A DNA stretch of 64,000 bases, taken from NCBI GenBank assembly GCA_963666895.2, contig CAXXNS010000013.1, positions 1-64,000 on the forward strand, given 5' to 3'. Shown here one piece after another: positions 18,564-26,756 of the stretch (positions are counted from its first letter, which is position 1; the number at the start of each line of letters is the position of its first letter). The notes under the pieces were generated by a model that searched no databases, was not told the DNA's origin, and saw only the letters and a list, made by a program, of their open reading frames with translations. The stretch comes from G963666895 sp963666895. Its GTDB lineage: Bacteria; Desulfobacterota; Desulfovibrionia; Desulfovibrionales; Desulfovibrionaceae. A program made the position numbers and the translations under genes.

Positions 18564-19175
18564 CTATCCCGCCCCGGGGCGAAAGCCAAGCCCCACGATG
18601 AAGGTCTCCTTGGACTCGGACCGCGAGCTCTTGGGCTTGAACGCCTTGACCTGCCCGAACAGGGACCGCATGGAGTCGGTGAATCCCTTGACGTCCGGGC
18701 CCTCGAATATCTTCACGGCCAGGTGTCCGCCCGGGGCCAGCCACTGCGTGGCCAGCTCCAGGGCGCGCTCGCAAAGCTCCAGGCTGCGGACCTGGTCCGT
18801 GAACTTGACCCCTGTTGTTTTCGGTGCCATGTCACTGAGCACGAGCCCAAGCGGGGCGTGGGCTTCCAGGGCCTGGACCATCTTTGGCGAGGCCTCGAAG
18901 GCGTCGGCCGTCAGAAAGGTCACGTTGGGTCCGAAGGACGCGCCCGGCTCGTTCAGGTCCACGGCCAGAACCCGTCCTTTGGGCCCGACCTTCTTGGCCG
19001 CGTACTGGGTCCAGGAGCCCGGGGCCGCGCCCAGATCCAGCACGGACAGGCCGGGCCCCAGCAGGCCGAAGCGCTTGTCCAGCTCCTGGAGCTTGTACAC
19101 GCTGCGGGCCGCGTAGTTCTCCTGCTTGGCCCGCTTGAAATAGTGATCCTGGTATTTCTTCATGGAACGGGTCAT
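18564..19175 (-). CDS. rlmE: 23S rRNA (uridine-2'-O-)methyltransferase RlmE
   Basis: A 203-aa RrmJ/FtsJ enzyme that methylates U2552 of 23S rRNA. The SAM site is [17 protein letters not shown]; the catalytic K-D-K-E set is in [26 protein letters not shown] and [13 protein letters not shown] 19175 ([16 protein letters not shown]) is the longer of two close starts, 19163 being the other. It is divergent from the glycosyltransferase gene 54 bp away. Confidence 0.93.
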   Translation of the reverse strand: MTRSMKKYQDHYFKRAKQENYAARSVYKLQELDKRFGLLGPGLSVLDLGAAPGSWTQYAAKKVGPKGRVLAVDLNEPGASFGPNVTFLTADAFEASPKMVQALEAHAPLGLVLSDMAPKTTGVKFTDQVRSLELCERALELATQWLAPGGHLAVKIFEGPDVKGFTDSMRSLFGQVKAFKPKSSRSESKETFIVGLGFRPGAG

Positions 19176-19229
19176 GGTAGCCAAAAGCAGCACGCAAGCC
19201 AACCCAAGTAAAACCGGCCCGGACGACAG

Positions 19230-20741
19230 ATGAATAAACGGCCCCAACGGGAGCGCATCGACAACGAACTGGGACGTCCGGTCACCCTGGCCGAGGGTCC
19301 TGCCCAGTTCTCGCGCACCGGCTCGGGCAAGGTTCCCCTGTTCCTGGGGCTGGGACCGCGCCCGGCCAAGCTGGGCGAATACTTCCCGGGCGTGCGCCAG
19401 GCCCTGTACCTGGAAAGCCCGGACTTCGAGGCCCAGATGGGCCCGGACTGGCAGGCGGCCATCCCCAAGGGCTTCACCCGGCTGGAGCCCGAGGACCTGA
19501 CCGCGGAACGCATCCGACAGGCCACCATCTACCGCTACCTGCAAGGCCCGCGCATCTTTCCCTCGTTCTGGGGTCCGCTCTGGGCCCGGTGCGGCCTGGT
19601 GCACCTGCAAAAGGCCCCCTGGCCGGACAAGCCCGTGGTCTGGCTGCCCGGGTCCGAATCCGGCCTGCTGTCCCGGGAACTGGCCCTGGCCTTCGGCGCC
19701 CGGGACTGGACCGTGCGCTGGGTGCCGCCCCTGGAACAGGAGGAGTCCCTGCCCTGGCAGCTGACCAGGATGCGGCCCAGGCTTTTCTTCTCGGTCAACT
19801 TTCAGGGCATCGATTCCTTTGGACACGAGTTCTACTATTTGCGCGAGGCCGGAGCCCGGGTGGCGGTCTGGTTCGTGGACAATCCCTTTCACGTGCTGAC
19901 CGGGATCAAGTCCCATTTCTGGAAGGAGATGGACCTGTTCGTCACGGACCTGAGCTTTGTGGAGCCGCTCAGAAGGCTGGGCGCGTCCAGCGTGCACCAT
20001 CTGCCCCTGGCCACCAGCCCGGCCCTGTTCAGGAACACCCAGGGGCAACTGCCCGAGGCGGCCCAAGGCATCGAGGACAGGGTCGTGTTCGTGGGCCGGT
20101 CCGCGTTCCCGGACAAGAAGGAGTTCTTCGCCGGGCAAAAGTTGGACGAGGACGCCTGGGACCAGGCCAGGGCCATGCTCGCCAAGGGCCAACGGCCGGA
20201 CTTTTTCTGGTGGGCCAAGCGGCTGGGCCTGGACGCGTACTGGCCGGGCAACCAGGTCCGCCGGGCCGGGCTCGGGGCAGAGGAGTCGGGTCGCCACTGG
20301 CGCGCCCAGTGCCTCAAGGCGGCCGGAAAGCAGGTGACCGTGTTCGGGGACGAGGGTTGGGCCAAGGAACTGCCCGGCGCGGACCTGCGCGGGCCCGTGG
20401 ACTATTACGGGGCCCTGCCCCTGGTGTACGCCCGGGCCGGGGTCAACCTGAACCTGACCAGCCCGCTGCTTCCGGCCGGGCTGACCCAGCGCCATTTCGA
20501 CGTCTGGTGCGCGGGCGGCATGCTGCTCACGGACGATACGCCCGGGCTGGACCTGTTCCCCAAGGAGCTGACCGGGCCGGTCACCTTCCATCGTCCCGAG
20601 GAGATTCCCGAACTGGCCGCCAAGGTGGGCCCCGGCCGCTTGGCCCGGGAGCGGCTGGTCACGGCCTGGAAAGAGCACATCCTGGCCGAACACACTTATG
20701 CCCGCAGGGTGGGAGTGGTGCTTGACCGCCTGGGGCTCTAG
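19230..20741 (+). CDS. CgeB-like glycosyltransferase family protein
   Basis: A 503-aa cytoplasmic protein. The second half resembles the CgeB/DUF3880 type of GT-B glycosyltransferase: [59 protein letters not shown] and, near the end, [37 protein letters not shown]. In the C-terminal part the His-Phe-Asp and Gly-Gly residues sit where nucleotide-sugar binding occurs in GT-B enzymes. The first 200 residues may be an accessory domain. The likely role is glycosylation of a surface polymer or flagellin, but the acceptor is unknown. Confidence 0.65.
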   Translation: MNKRPQRERIDNELGRPVTLAEGPAQFSRTGSGKVPLFLGLGPRPAKLGEYFPGVRQALYLESPDFEAQMGPDWQAAIPKGFTRLEPEDLTAERIRQATIYRYLQGPRIFPSFWGPLWARCGLVHLQKAPWPDKPVVWLPGSESGLLSRELALAFGARDWTVRWVPPLEQEESLPWQLTRMRPRLFFSVNFQGIDSFGHEFYYLREAGARVAVWFVDNPFHVLTGIKSHFWKEMDLFVTDLSFVEPLRRLGASSVHHLPLATSPALFRNTQGQLPEAAQGIEDRVVFVGRSAFPDKKEFFAGQKLDEDAWDQARAMLAKGQRPDFFWWAKRLGLDAYWPGNQVRRAGLGAEESGRHWRAQCLKAAGKQVTVFGDEGWAKELPGADLRGPVDYYGALPLVYARAGVNLNLTSPLLPAGLTQRHFDVWCAGGMLLTDDTPGLDLFPKELTGPVTFHRPEEIPELAAKVGPGRLARERLVTAWKEHILAEHTYARRVGVVLDRLGL

Positions 20742-20758
20742 GGGCACAATCAAGAGGC

Positions 20759-20787
20759 TTGAATTGCGGGACGAAACCGGGTAGTAA
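20759..20787 (+). promoter_or_regulatory. Candidate promoter of tRNA-Ala
   Basis: TTGAAT (20759-20764), a 17-bp spacer and TAGTAA (20782-20787) place transcription start about 10 bases before the mature tRNA. Confidence 0.5.
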
Positions 20788-20804
20788 GCCGGTTCTTCAC
20801 CCAT

Positions 20805-20880
20805 GGGGACGTAGCTCAGTTGGGAGAGCGCTGCCTTCGCAAGGCAGAAGTCGGGAGTTCAAGTCTCCTCGTCTCCACCA
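20805..20880 (+). tRNA. tRNA-Ala (anticodon CGC)
   Basis: 76 nt including encoded CCA. The acceptor stem GGGGACG pairs with CGTCTCC and contains the G3-U70 wobble that identifies tRNA-Ala. The anticodon stem CTGCC/GGCAG encloses loop TTCGCAA with anticodon CGC at 20838-20840, reading GCG. The T arm carries GTTCAAGTC. Its 3' end serves as the attachment site of the islet that follows. Confidence 0.96.
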
Positions 20881-20884
20881 GAAA
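20855..20884 (+). repeat. Left copy of tRNA-end direct repeat (att-like)
   Basis: Thirty bases covering the T loop, acceptor 3' strand and CCA of tRNA-Ala recur at 22911-22940 with two mismatches; the first 17 bases are identical. This is the usual form of an attachment site left by integration at a tRNA 3' end. Confidence 0.7.
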
Positions 20885-20890
20885 AGACAA

Positions 20891-20925
20891 ATGGCTTCAG
20901 GCGGTTAGCTTGAAGCCATTTTTTT
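20891..20925 (+). terminator. Rho-independent terminator after tRNA-Ala
   Basis: ATGGCTTCA and TGAAGCCAT form a perfect 9-bp stem followed by seven T residues, ten bases after CCA. Confidence 0.88.
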
Positions 20926-20987
20926 CGTGCGTTGTCCCACTCCTATCCCATGGAAATCCCCCTGCGATCCAACCTCCATATTCCTCG

Positions 20988-22829
20988 TCACGCACCGCAA
21001 GGCAAGGGCGGGATTCCCTTGTCCTCGCTCGACGACCGCACTTCGAGCCGCAGAACCACGGGATTGCCCGCAGCGTCCCTGGGCTTGGTCTTCACGGCGC
21101 AGTCGATGGTCGTACCCGCATCCCGAGAGGTCCCGCGTACGTACTCCATGTCACCGTCTATGATCTTGACATCCCAATGGCGATAGTCGTCTGTCGGGGC
21201 TTTGTACGTCCCCCGGTAAGACACCGTTACCGGGGTCTCGGTCTGCTGGTGATGGATGTCGCGATCCCGGACCACGGGCAGGGTGAAGCACTCCAACGTG
21301 AACTCCACCGAGCCCACGCCCGAAGCATCCGGTGCGCCGATGATCGCCGTGGCGCGCCCCGGTGCCTCGTATATGCCGTGCGCCGACGCAGGCCCCATCC
21401 CGCCACCCTCTTGATAGTCCTGGATGGCCGGGTTGATGCCCCAGGCGTAGACGAACACCACCACCTCGCCCTGATAGGTCCGCGGCCAGCAGCCCTGCTT
21501 CTTCGCCGTCATGGGGGCGCTGGCCGTGGCGAACTGGGCATCGGGAATGGGGAGCGAGGCAATGAGCTCCACCGTCACCCCCACCTGTTGGCCTGGATGC
21601 ATGTCCGCCCAGGACCAGGCTTGAGCGATGACCTTCCTGCCTCCTGCCGCCAGCAGGGGCACTTCCAGTTCCTGGACCTTGGGCAGGGGCTCGGGTGCCT
21701 CGATCCTGAGCCGCGCCCGCGCATTCTTGGCCGGGGCGGTGGCCCGGTTTTCCAGAGCAACGGAAACATGGCGCATGGGCGGGGAGACATCTTCGTCGAG
21801 CACCGCCTCGGTGATCTCCACTCGCAATCCGGAAAAGCTCGCCCGCCAGATGGTGTAGACCGAGTTCACGGACTCCACCAGGGCGAGTTGAGGAGTGTTG
21901 AAAAACCGCTCCAGGTTGCTTGCCGTGGTCTCTGCACAGGTCTTGGCGAAGCGCTCCACCTCCTGCGCCAGAGCGAGATCGTTGTGCTCGAAGCTCGGCT
22001 CCGGGTTCTGCCAACCCTTATGGTAGGCGGGATTGGGGACGGGCTGATGCCCCGGGTACACTGCCCCTTCCCAGGCCACATGGCTGGAAGTCGTGTCCGT
22101 CATAAACCCCCTGCCGTTCCAGTACCAGGGATCGAACCAGTCGATCTTGTCGTCATTGGACCGGGCCAGCCGGAAATTTCTGATGCACCGTTTAAGAGCC
22201 GTGGGATCCATGAACGGACTGAGGTAGCAGAGCACCGTTGACCCGAAGACCTCTTCGGGCAGGTTCTCCATGGCCTCCTCAAGATAGACCAAGTCCAGGA
22301 AGTGGCAGCCCACGATGTGGTAAGGAACCCAGACATCGCCTATAAAATGGGCGGCCCAGGCGGCGTCCTTGGGCGTGGCCTTGCCCTTGGCCAGGCCCGC
22401 GCAAAGCTTCTTGAAATACAGGGCAGCGGTCATGGGGGCATCGCCGAAATTGGTATAGTTGCCCGCGGGCTTGCCATCGGCGGTGTGGTAGGCCTTGCCC
22501 TTGCCGTTCTGCTGCAGGCGGGGATTGTAGTAATGCTGCGAGAACTTTGTGGCCCCGCCGCTGTCCGGCCCCTTGCCCTTGCCGTAGAGGGCCTCCTGGC
22601 CTTCCCATGGGATGATGTCCGCCAGTTTGGGAAAATCCACTCCCTCGAATGCCGGGTCCCGCTCCAGTGCGGGATAGGCCTGCTTGAGGATGTACTCATG
22701 GCTATTGGTGGCCCAGACCGATCCCCAAGCCGTGGCCCATTCAGGCAGGGCCAGGTCCGTCAGAGCACCAAGAACCCCGAGAGCACCCAGGCGCAATGCC
22801 TGGCGCCGGGAAAATCGCTGTTTGCCCAT
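20988..22829 (-). CDS. Tat-exported zinc-dependent phospholipase C/P1-nuclease-like protein
   Basis: A 613-aa exported protein. The N-terminus MGKQRFSRRQALRLG plus a hydrophobic stretch is a twin-arginine signal. Residues 30-300 resemble the all-helical zinc-dependent phospholipase C/S1-P1 nuclease fold: Trp after the signal (WGSVWATNSHEYIL), FSQHYYNP, and AAHFIGDVWVPYHIVGCH, which carry the His/Asp zinc ligands in that superfamily. The C-terminal half (about 320-613) looks like beta-rich domains without a recognised family. GGGAGGAATGCGGAT precedes ATG 22829. It is the only gene of the islet bounded by the tRNA-end repeats. Substrate (phospholipid or nucleic acid) is undecided. Confidence 0.65.
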   Translation of the reverse strand: MGKQRFSRRQALRLGALGVLGALTDLALPEWATAWGSVWATNSHEYILKQAYPALERDPAFEGVDFPKLADIIPWEGQEALYGKGKGPDSGGATKFSQHYYNPRLQQNGKGKAYHTADGKPAGNYTNFGDAPMTAALYFKKLCAGLAKGKATPKDAAWAAHFIGDVWVPYHIVGCHFLDLVYLEEAMENLPEEVFGSTVLCYLSPFMDPTALKRCIRNFRLARSNDDKIDWFDPWYWNGRGFMTDTTSSHVAWEGAVYPGHQPVPNPAYHKGWQNPEPSFEHNDLALAQEVERFAKTCAETTASNLERFFNTPQLALVESVNSVYTIWRASFSGLRVEITEAVLDEDVSPPMRHVSVALENRATAPAKNARARLRIEAPEPLPKVQELEVPLLAAGGRKVIAQAWSWADMHPGQQVGVTVELIASLPIPDAQFATASAPMTAKKQGCWPRTYQGEVVVFVYAWGINPAIQDYQEGGGMGPASAHGIYEAPGRATAIIGAPDASGVGSVEFTLECFTLPVVRDRDIHHQQTETPVTVSYRGTYKAPTDDYRHWDVKIIDGDMEYVRGTSRDAGTTIDCAVKTKPRDAAGNPVVLRLEVRSSSEDKGIPPLPCGA

Positions 22830-22910
22830 ATCCGCATTCCTCCCCGCTGGTTCCCTGGCCAAAGGCCCTACAGCGCCTGCCTACTACGCGCAATGCCACG
22901 ATACCATTGT

Positions 22911-22940
22911 GAGTTCAAGTCTCCTCGCCTCCATCAGAAA
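22911..22940 (+). repeat. Right copy of tRNA-end direct repeat (att-like)
   Basis: Matches 28 of 30 bases of the tRNA-Ala 3' end at 20855-20884. The changes T to C and C to T (the latter breaks CCA to TCA) show it is no longer a functional tRNA end. A terminator follows directly, as would be expected for the displaced original tRNA 3' end. Confidence 0.7.
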
Positions 22941-22946
22941 GAAAAA

Positions 22947-22978
22947 GGGGTTGGACGATAGCCGTCAACTCCGTTTTT
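22947..22978 (+). terminator. Terminator downstream of the displaced tRNA end
   Basis: GGGGTTGGACG pairs with CGTCAACTCC (one bulge, one G-T pair) and is followed by TTTTT. No gene reads into it, so it is probably the original tRNA-Ala terminator left behind. Confidence 0.6.
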
Positions 22979-23007
22979 CCAAAAAATAAGAATAGAAATC
23001 GGGCACA

Positions 23008-23042
23008 AGAAAAGCCCCGAAGCTCGGGAGAGCTCCGGGGCC
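23008..23042 (-). terminator. Rho-independent terminator of the 240-aa gene
   Basis: On the minus strand GCCCCGGAGCTC and GAGCTTCGGGGC pair around TCCC with one G-T wobble, then TTTTCTT. It lies 29 bases after the stop at 23071. Confidence 0.82.
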
Positions 23043-23070
23043 TGCTGCCGGGGTTGGTGTTTTGGTCAGG

Positions 23071-23793
23071 TCATCGAGCCTGGGTGGTGGCCGGAGTCAA
23101 TCGAGCCGTGGACTTGCGGGACAGGCCCTTGGCGGCGGCCTTGATGTCGGCAAGGGCCATCTTGCAGCCCATGCGGACGGTTCCGGCTATCTCCCTGCCC
23201 AGGGCAAACGGAACCGTAAGCGCGAGATAAGCGGTATATTGGGCAGCCCTCTTGGGAGGTACGCCCTGCGCTCTGAAGCCGTGGTAGGTCTTCCTCGTCT
23301 TGGAGACGATCCCCACGGTGGCCAGCAGCCCGAGTCCGGTCAGCATGTACACCTGGGAATCGGACAAGGGAGTGACGTTTGTGACAACGCCTTTGTACGA
23401 GAAGCTGACCGTGTCCCCAAGCGCGCCTCCGCCGGTTCCATACGTGTCGGCGAGCCCGGTCTGCCCAACGAGTCCGGTCATGGTCGAGAAGTCAAGACCA
23501 TAGAACGCGCTGCCGACCGTGGTGGTGTCGAACGAGCCGTAAACGCTGGAGGTCGTGCCGGGCCATGTAATGAACGGGGTGTTCGGCTCGATCTTGACCA
23601 TGTAGTTTCCCATTTCAGTGACGACGTACCCGTTGCCCACGGATACCAAGTCGAAATAGTCAACAAATTCCTGCGCGGTTGTCCCGATGTTGGAAAAATT
23701 GAAGATGATGCTGCCGATGCCGTCCGACAAGGCGGTGATGGACATTTTGAATCCATACGCCATGTGCTGAATGGCTATCCCGATGGCACTCAT
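23071..23793 (-). CDS. Unidentified protein with central hydrophobic segment
   Basis: 240 aa, no family recognised. The first 150 residues are polar, Gly/Ser/Thr-rich and probably beta-structured. A hydrophobic stretch follows at about 163-180 (VYMLTGLGLLATVGIVS), then a second at about 200-217, and a basic, Ala/Lys-rich tail. No cleavable signal is obvious. AGGGAGAATACAAA precedes ATG 23793, and a good terminator follows, so it is a real monocistronic gene. Its lower GC and odd composition, next to the tRNA islet, suggest acquired DNA. The layout (beta head, membrane segment, basic tail) recalls virion or surface proteins but nothing firmer can be said. Confidence 0.55.
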   Translation of the reverse strand: MSAIGIAIQHMAYGFKMSITALSDGIGSIIFNFSNIGTTAQEFVDYFDLVSVGNGYVVTEMGNYMVKIEPNTPFITWPGTTSSVYGSFDTTTVGSAFYGLDFSTMTGLVGQTGLADTYGTGGGALGDTVSFSYKGVVTNVTPLSDSQVYMLTGLGLLATVGIVSKTRKTYHGFRAQGVPPKRAAQYTAYLALTVPFALGREIAGTVRMGCKMALADIKAAAKGLSRKSTARLTPATTQAR

Positions 23794-24222
23794 TTTGTAT
23801 TCTCCCTGTGGAAATCAAGCGTGGTGTAACCTCACACGGCAGGCGCAAAATCCGGCGCTTGGCCGTGCTGGCACCCTCAATGGCTCGGAAAAGGGGAATG
23901 GACTCGTTGGCAGGGACGCAGGTGTTCTGCAGCGATTCATGGGCGGCCTCACGGTGCGGTTCAGGGTCGGCCGATATGATCGGCTTTCCCAACCGTACGG
24001 TTGTCGAGGCGTGGCCGCCCTCTCAGAAGCCACAACTCGTGTGTTAGGGTTCCTTAACAGACGTCAGACAAAAAATCCACCGGGCTGTATCGGCGGCGTG
24101 TTTGAGTATCGGCTGTGGGAAAGGGGGCGCTCCCCCGGTTTAGCTGGCGGGGAACCGGGGGAGCGCGCTGGAGGAGGCGTGAACTTTTGTCAGGCCCAGT
24201 GACCCCGGGCCGTGGTCTGCAG
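23794..24222. other. Intergenic region between the 240-aa gene and fdhD
   Basis: It holds the upstream region of the 240-aa gene and the fdhD terminator at 24127-24166. Two dyads stand out: GCCGAT-N3-ATCGGC (23969-23983) and the 14-bp palindrome CAACCGTACGGTTG (23990-24003). Both strands have short open frames here, including about 70-110 codons on the minus strand, but none has a credible start and product. No RNA gene recognised. Confidence 0.45.
24127..24166 (-). terminator. Hairpin terminating the distal fdh operon
   Basis: A perfect 14-bp stem (GCGCTCCCCCGGTT / AACCGGGGGAGCGC) with a 12-nt loop lies 56 bases after the fdhD stop. The minus-strand 3' side reads CCCCCTTT, a weak T-tract. 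Confidence 0.65.
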
Positions 24223-24972
24223 TCATTCGTAGATGATCATTGTCTCGTCCTTGAGCCGTCCGGCCAGGGTGAGGCAATGCTCGCGGGCCAGGTCCACGGC
24301 GATGCTGGTGGCCACGGAAAAGCCCGCCAGCACCCGTACCCCGGCCCAAATGGCCTTGGACACGATCTCGTGGCTCAGGCGCGAGGTGATCACGGCGTGG
24401 TGGGCGTGGTCCAGCACCCCCTGCCGCAGGGCGCCGCCCACGCACTTGTCGAACGCGTTGTGCCGCCCCACGTCCTCGCCCACGGACAGGGGAGCGCGGT
24501 CCTGGTCGAAGAACATGGCGCAATGCGTGGCCCCGGTGTGGCGGTGCAGCCGTTGGCGCTCCTCGAGCACGGCCCGCATGTCCAGCAGCTGTTCGGCCAG
24601 GTCGGCCATGGGCAGGCCCAGCGGGGGCAGGGGCTCGGGAAAGGGAACGGCCGGGCCGTCCGCGTCCGGGCAGAGCAGCCGGATGGCCGCGTCCGATTCC
24701 TGGAACTCGATGGCCTTGAAATCCGTCCACTGCGGAATGCGGCCCGAGGTCAGCAGCAGGCCCACGGCCAGGTCCCGGTCCGCGCCCGGGGTGCGCATGG
24801 CGTGGGCGGCCTTGCGCCCGTTGAGATACACGGCCAGGGGCGATTCCTGGGCCACGGTGTCGATGGTCGGCTGGAACCGGCCCTCGAAGTAGCGAACCAC
24901 CCGGTTGCTGGTCAGTTGATCGTGGCTGCCGAGAACGTCTCCGGCCACGCGGTCAGGCACGTTTCGCTCCAT
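24223..24972 (-). CDS. fdhD: FdhD-family formate dehydrogenase accessory protein (copy 1)
   Basis: A 249-aa FdhD homologue, in the family that passes sulfur from a cysteine desulfurase to the Mo/W-pterin cofactor of formate dehydrogenase. Family blocks are present: PLAVYLNGRKAAHAMRTPG, LAVGLLLTSGRI, HRHTGATHCAMFF, GEDVGRHNAFDKCVG and VLAGFSVATSIAVDLA. The Cys-x-x-Cys loop of E. coli FdhD (GCGVCG) is absent. GGAGGCGGAC precedes ATG 24972; an ATG at 24990 overlapping the fdhE stop (ATGA) is an alternative. Last gene of the distal fdh operon. Confidence 0.85.
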   Translation of the reverse strand: MERNVPDRVAGDVLGSHDQLTSNRVVRYFEGRFQPTIDTVAQESPLAVYLNGRKAAHAMRTPGADRDLAVGLLLTSGRIPQWTDFKAIEFQESDAAIRLLCPDADGPAVPFPEPLPPLGLPMADLAEQLLDMRAVLEERQRLHRHTGATHCAMFFDQDRAPLSVGEDVGRHNAFDKCVGGALRQGVLDHAHHAVITSRLSHEIVSKAIWAGVRVLAGFSVATSIAVDLAREHCLTLAGRLKDETMIIYE

Positions 24973-24986
24973 GTCCGCCTCCGGCG

Positions 24987-25898
24987 TCATCCTTCCACGC
25001 TCCAGGGCGGCGCGGCCAGGGGGAGATAGTTGTTCTTGCGGGCGATGATGTCCAGGTGCAGCAGCCCAAGGGGGGCGGCCTCCATGCGGATGTCGCCGTC
25101 CACCTCGCGCAGGTCGATGCACAGGAGGTACGAGCCGCACGCCTTGCAGGCCTCGATGCGCTCGTGGCGGCTGCCCTCGGCAAAGAGCAGCTCCCGCTGG
25201 TCGTCGTCGGTGTTGCCGCAGGCCGGGCACATGTCCCGGCGGAAGACCCATTGGTGCGAGCACAGGGAGCAGGTCAGGTGCTTCTTGCCCCCGCCGCCCA
25301 CCAGCCCCTCGTCCTGGTCCCTGTCGAACCGGGACAGGGAGGCGATGACCGGGGGCGAGCCGCAGAACGGGCAGTACCCCTGGCTCCAGGGAGATTCGTT
25401 CAGGGCCGGGGCCAGGCGCCCGGCCATGCCCGCCAGCACGGGCCCCAGCACGCAGCGCACGGCGAAGGACAGGATGGCCGCGTCCACGCCGGTCTTGCGG
25501 GCCGTTTCCTCGGCCAGGGCCGTGTCTCCGGCCAGGGAGGCCCGGGCCAGGCCGTCCAAATCCAGGAGCCCGGTCTCGGCCAGGCCGGACAGGGCGCGCA
25601 TCTCCTCGACGAACGGGAAGGAGCGTTCCAGCACGGGGAACAGCTCCTTGCCCGCGGCGTCCAGCTGGTTATTGCATCGGGGCAGCGGGGCGTCGCTCAG
25701 ATAGGATACGCCCTGCGTGCTCCGCTGGGGATCGCGTTTCTGGAATCCGAAGTCGTGCATTGCGAATTCGCGGCGCAGGGCGTCCTGGGTCTGGATCAGG
25801 TTCTGGAACCGGTCCACCAGCTCCGAGTACACGGGCCGCTGTTCCCTGATGGCCTCGAAGGTGTGGGCAAGAGCCTGGTCAATGGGCTGTTCGCGCAT
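24987..25898 (-). CDS. fdhE: FdhE-family formate dehydrogenase accessory protein (copy 1)
   Basis: A 303-aa cytoplasmic protein of the FdhE family, which binds formate dehydrogenase catalytic subunits during maturation. Four metal-binding CxxC pairs are visible in the second half: CPFCGSPPV, CSLCSHQW, CPACGNTD and CKACGSYLLC. It sits between fdhB and fdhD, with a stable hairpin in the 93-bp gap after fdhB. The paralogue at 30874 has the same length and motif order. Confidence 0.88.
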   Translation of the reverse strand: MREQPIDQALAHTFEAIREQRPVYSELVDRFQNLIQTQDALRREFAMHDFGFQKRDPQRSTQGVSYLSDAPLPRCNNQLDAAGKELFPVLERSFPFVEEMRALSGLAETGLLDLDGLARASLAGDTALAEETARKTGVDAAILSFAVRCVLGPVLAGMAGRLAPALNESPWSQGYCPFCGSPPVIASLSRFDRDQDEGLVGGGGKKHLTCSLCSHQWVFRRDMCPACGNTDDDQRELLFAEGSRHERIEACKACGSYLLCIDLREVDGDIRMEAAPLGLLHLDIIARKNNYLPLAAPPWSVEG

Positions 25899-25924
25899 GG
25901 TCCTCGCCTTGGGTTGGGGTATGG

Positions 25925-25950
25925 CCCGGGCCGCCTTGCGGCGGCCCGGG
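25925..25950 (-). promoter_or_regulatory. Intercistronic GNRA-capped hairpin between fdhB and fdhE (copy 1)
   Basis: In the mRNA, an 11-bp GC stem (CCCGGGCCGCC / GGCGGCCCGGG) is closed by GCAA, a GNRA tetraloop. No T-tract follows, so it is more likely an RNA-stability or processing element than a terminator. The other fdh operon has an equivalent element at the same place. Confidence 0.7.
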
Positions 25951-25991
25951 CTGAGGGAGTCAGCCTGTCTGGAGGTGTTGTGTCAGGCTGT

Positions 25992-26741
25992 CTACGCCCT
26001 GGTCATGCTCCTGACGATCCTGCGGAAGGGATTGCCCAGTCCGGCCAGGAACTGCTTGCGGTCCATGGTCTTGGTGTTCTCGGCCACGGCGTGGTCGTGG
26101 TAGGTCTCCGGGGCGTCGGTCAGCAGATAGATGACGTTGACGTCCTCGGGATCCGCCAGGAAGGCCTTGGGGAACTCCTTCTTGACCTTGGCCAGCCGCT
26201 CCTCGGCCAGCTTGAGCATCTTGTCGCGGTCACCGAAGTTCATGGTTCCGGTGGGGCAGGCCCGGACGCAGGCCGGAGGCATGCCCTTGAGCACGCGGTC
26301 GTTGCACATGGTGCACTTGCTCAGGGGGCCGGTGTCCGACGCCCAGCGCGGGATGTCGTAGGGGCAGGCGTCGCGCACGGCCTGGCGGTCCTCCAGGTTG
26401 AGCTGGGCGCTCTTGTCCGTGAAGATGACCGCGCCGGTCTTGGCGTCCTGGGTGATGGCGCCGTCCACCGAGTAGTCGGCCACGGACTTGCACGGCGGCT
26501 GGAGGCAGTGGCGGCACTGGTCCGGGAAGAAGTTCCAGCGGACCATGCCCCGTTCCTCGATGTAGTCGTGGAAGCGCACCAGCTTGTAGTTGTTGGGATT
26601 CAGGTCTTGCGGGTTCTGGTGGCTGCCCCAGCCGACCTGGTAGGTCTTGTTGGCCGGGAGTTCGTGCCACTCCTTGCAGGCGATCTGGCACCCGCGGCAG
26701 GCAGTGCACCGGGAGGTGTCTATCAAAAACGATTTCGGCAT
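25992..26741 (-). CDS. fdhB: Formate dehydrogenase beta subunit, four [4Fe-4S] clusters (copy 1)
   Basis: A 249-aa ferredoxin-type subunit. Four cysteine groups bind four [4Fe-4S] clusters: CTACRGCQIACKEW, CRHCLQPPCKSVADY, the later CPYDIP/CTMCNDRV group and CVRACPTGT. It has no signal peptide or membrane anchor and would be carried across the membrane with the Tat-borne alpha subunit, as in Desulfovibrio FdhAB. AAGGAGACC precedes the start; the fdhA stop is 15 bp upstream. It passes electrons from formate to periplasmic cytochromes c. Confidence 0.9.
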   Translation of the reverse strand: MPKSFLIDTSRCTACRGCQIACKEWHELPANKTYQVGWGSHQNPQDLNPNNYKLVRFHDYIEERGMVRWNFFPDQCRHCLQPPCKSVADYSVDGAITQDAKTGAVIFTDKSAQLNLEDRQAVRDACPYDIPRWASDTGPLSKCTMCNDRVLKGMPPACVRACPTGTMNFGDRDKMLKLAEERLAKVKKEFPKAFLADPEDVNVIYLLTDAPETYHDHAVAENTKTMDRKQFLAGLGNPFRRIVRSMTRA

Positions 26742-26756
26742 GATGGTCTCCTTGTC

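Noticed and set aside
23660..23992. Minus-strand open frame of about 110 codons overlapping the start of the 240-aa gene
   Set aside because: It begins with TTG without a ribosome-binding site, and its second half is only the shifted frame of the well-supported 240-aa gene.
20881..24222. CRISPR array, insertion sequence or integrase gene in the islet region
   Set aside because: No regularly spaced repeats, no terminal inverted repeats with a transposase frame, and no tyrosine or serine recombinase motifs on either strand.
25899..25991. fdhB-fdhE intercistronic hairpin as a rho-independent terminator
   Set aside because: There is no T-tract on the minus strand after the stem, and fdhE/fdhD continue in the same direction without an evident promoter.
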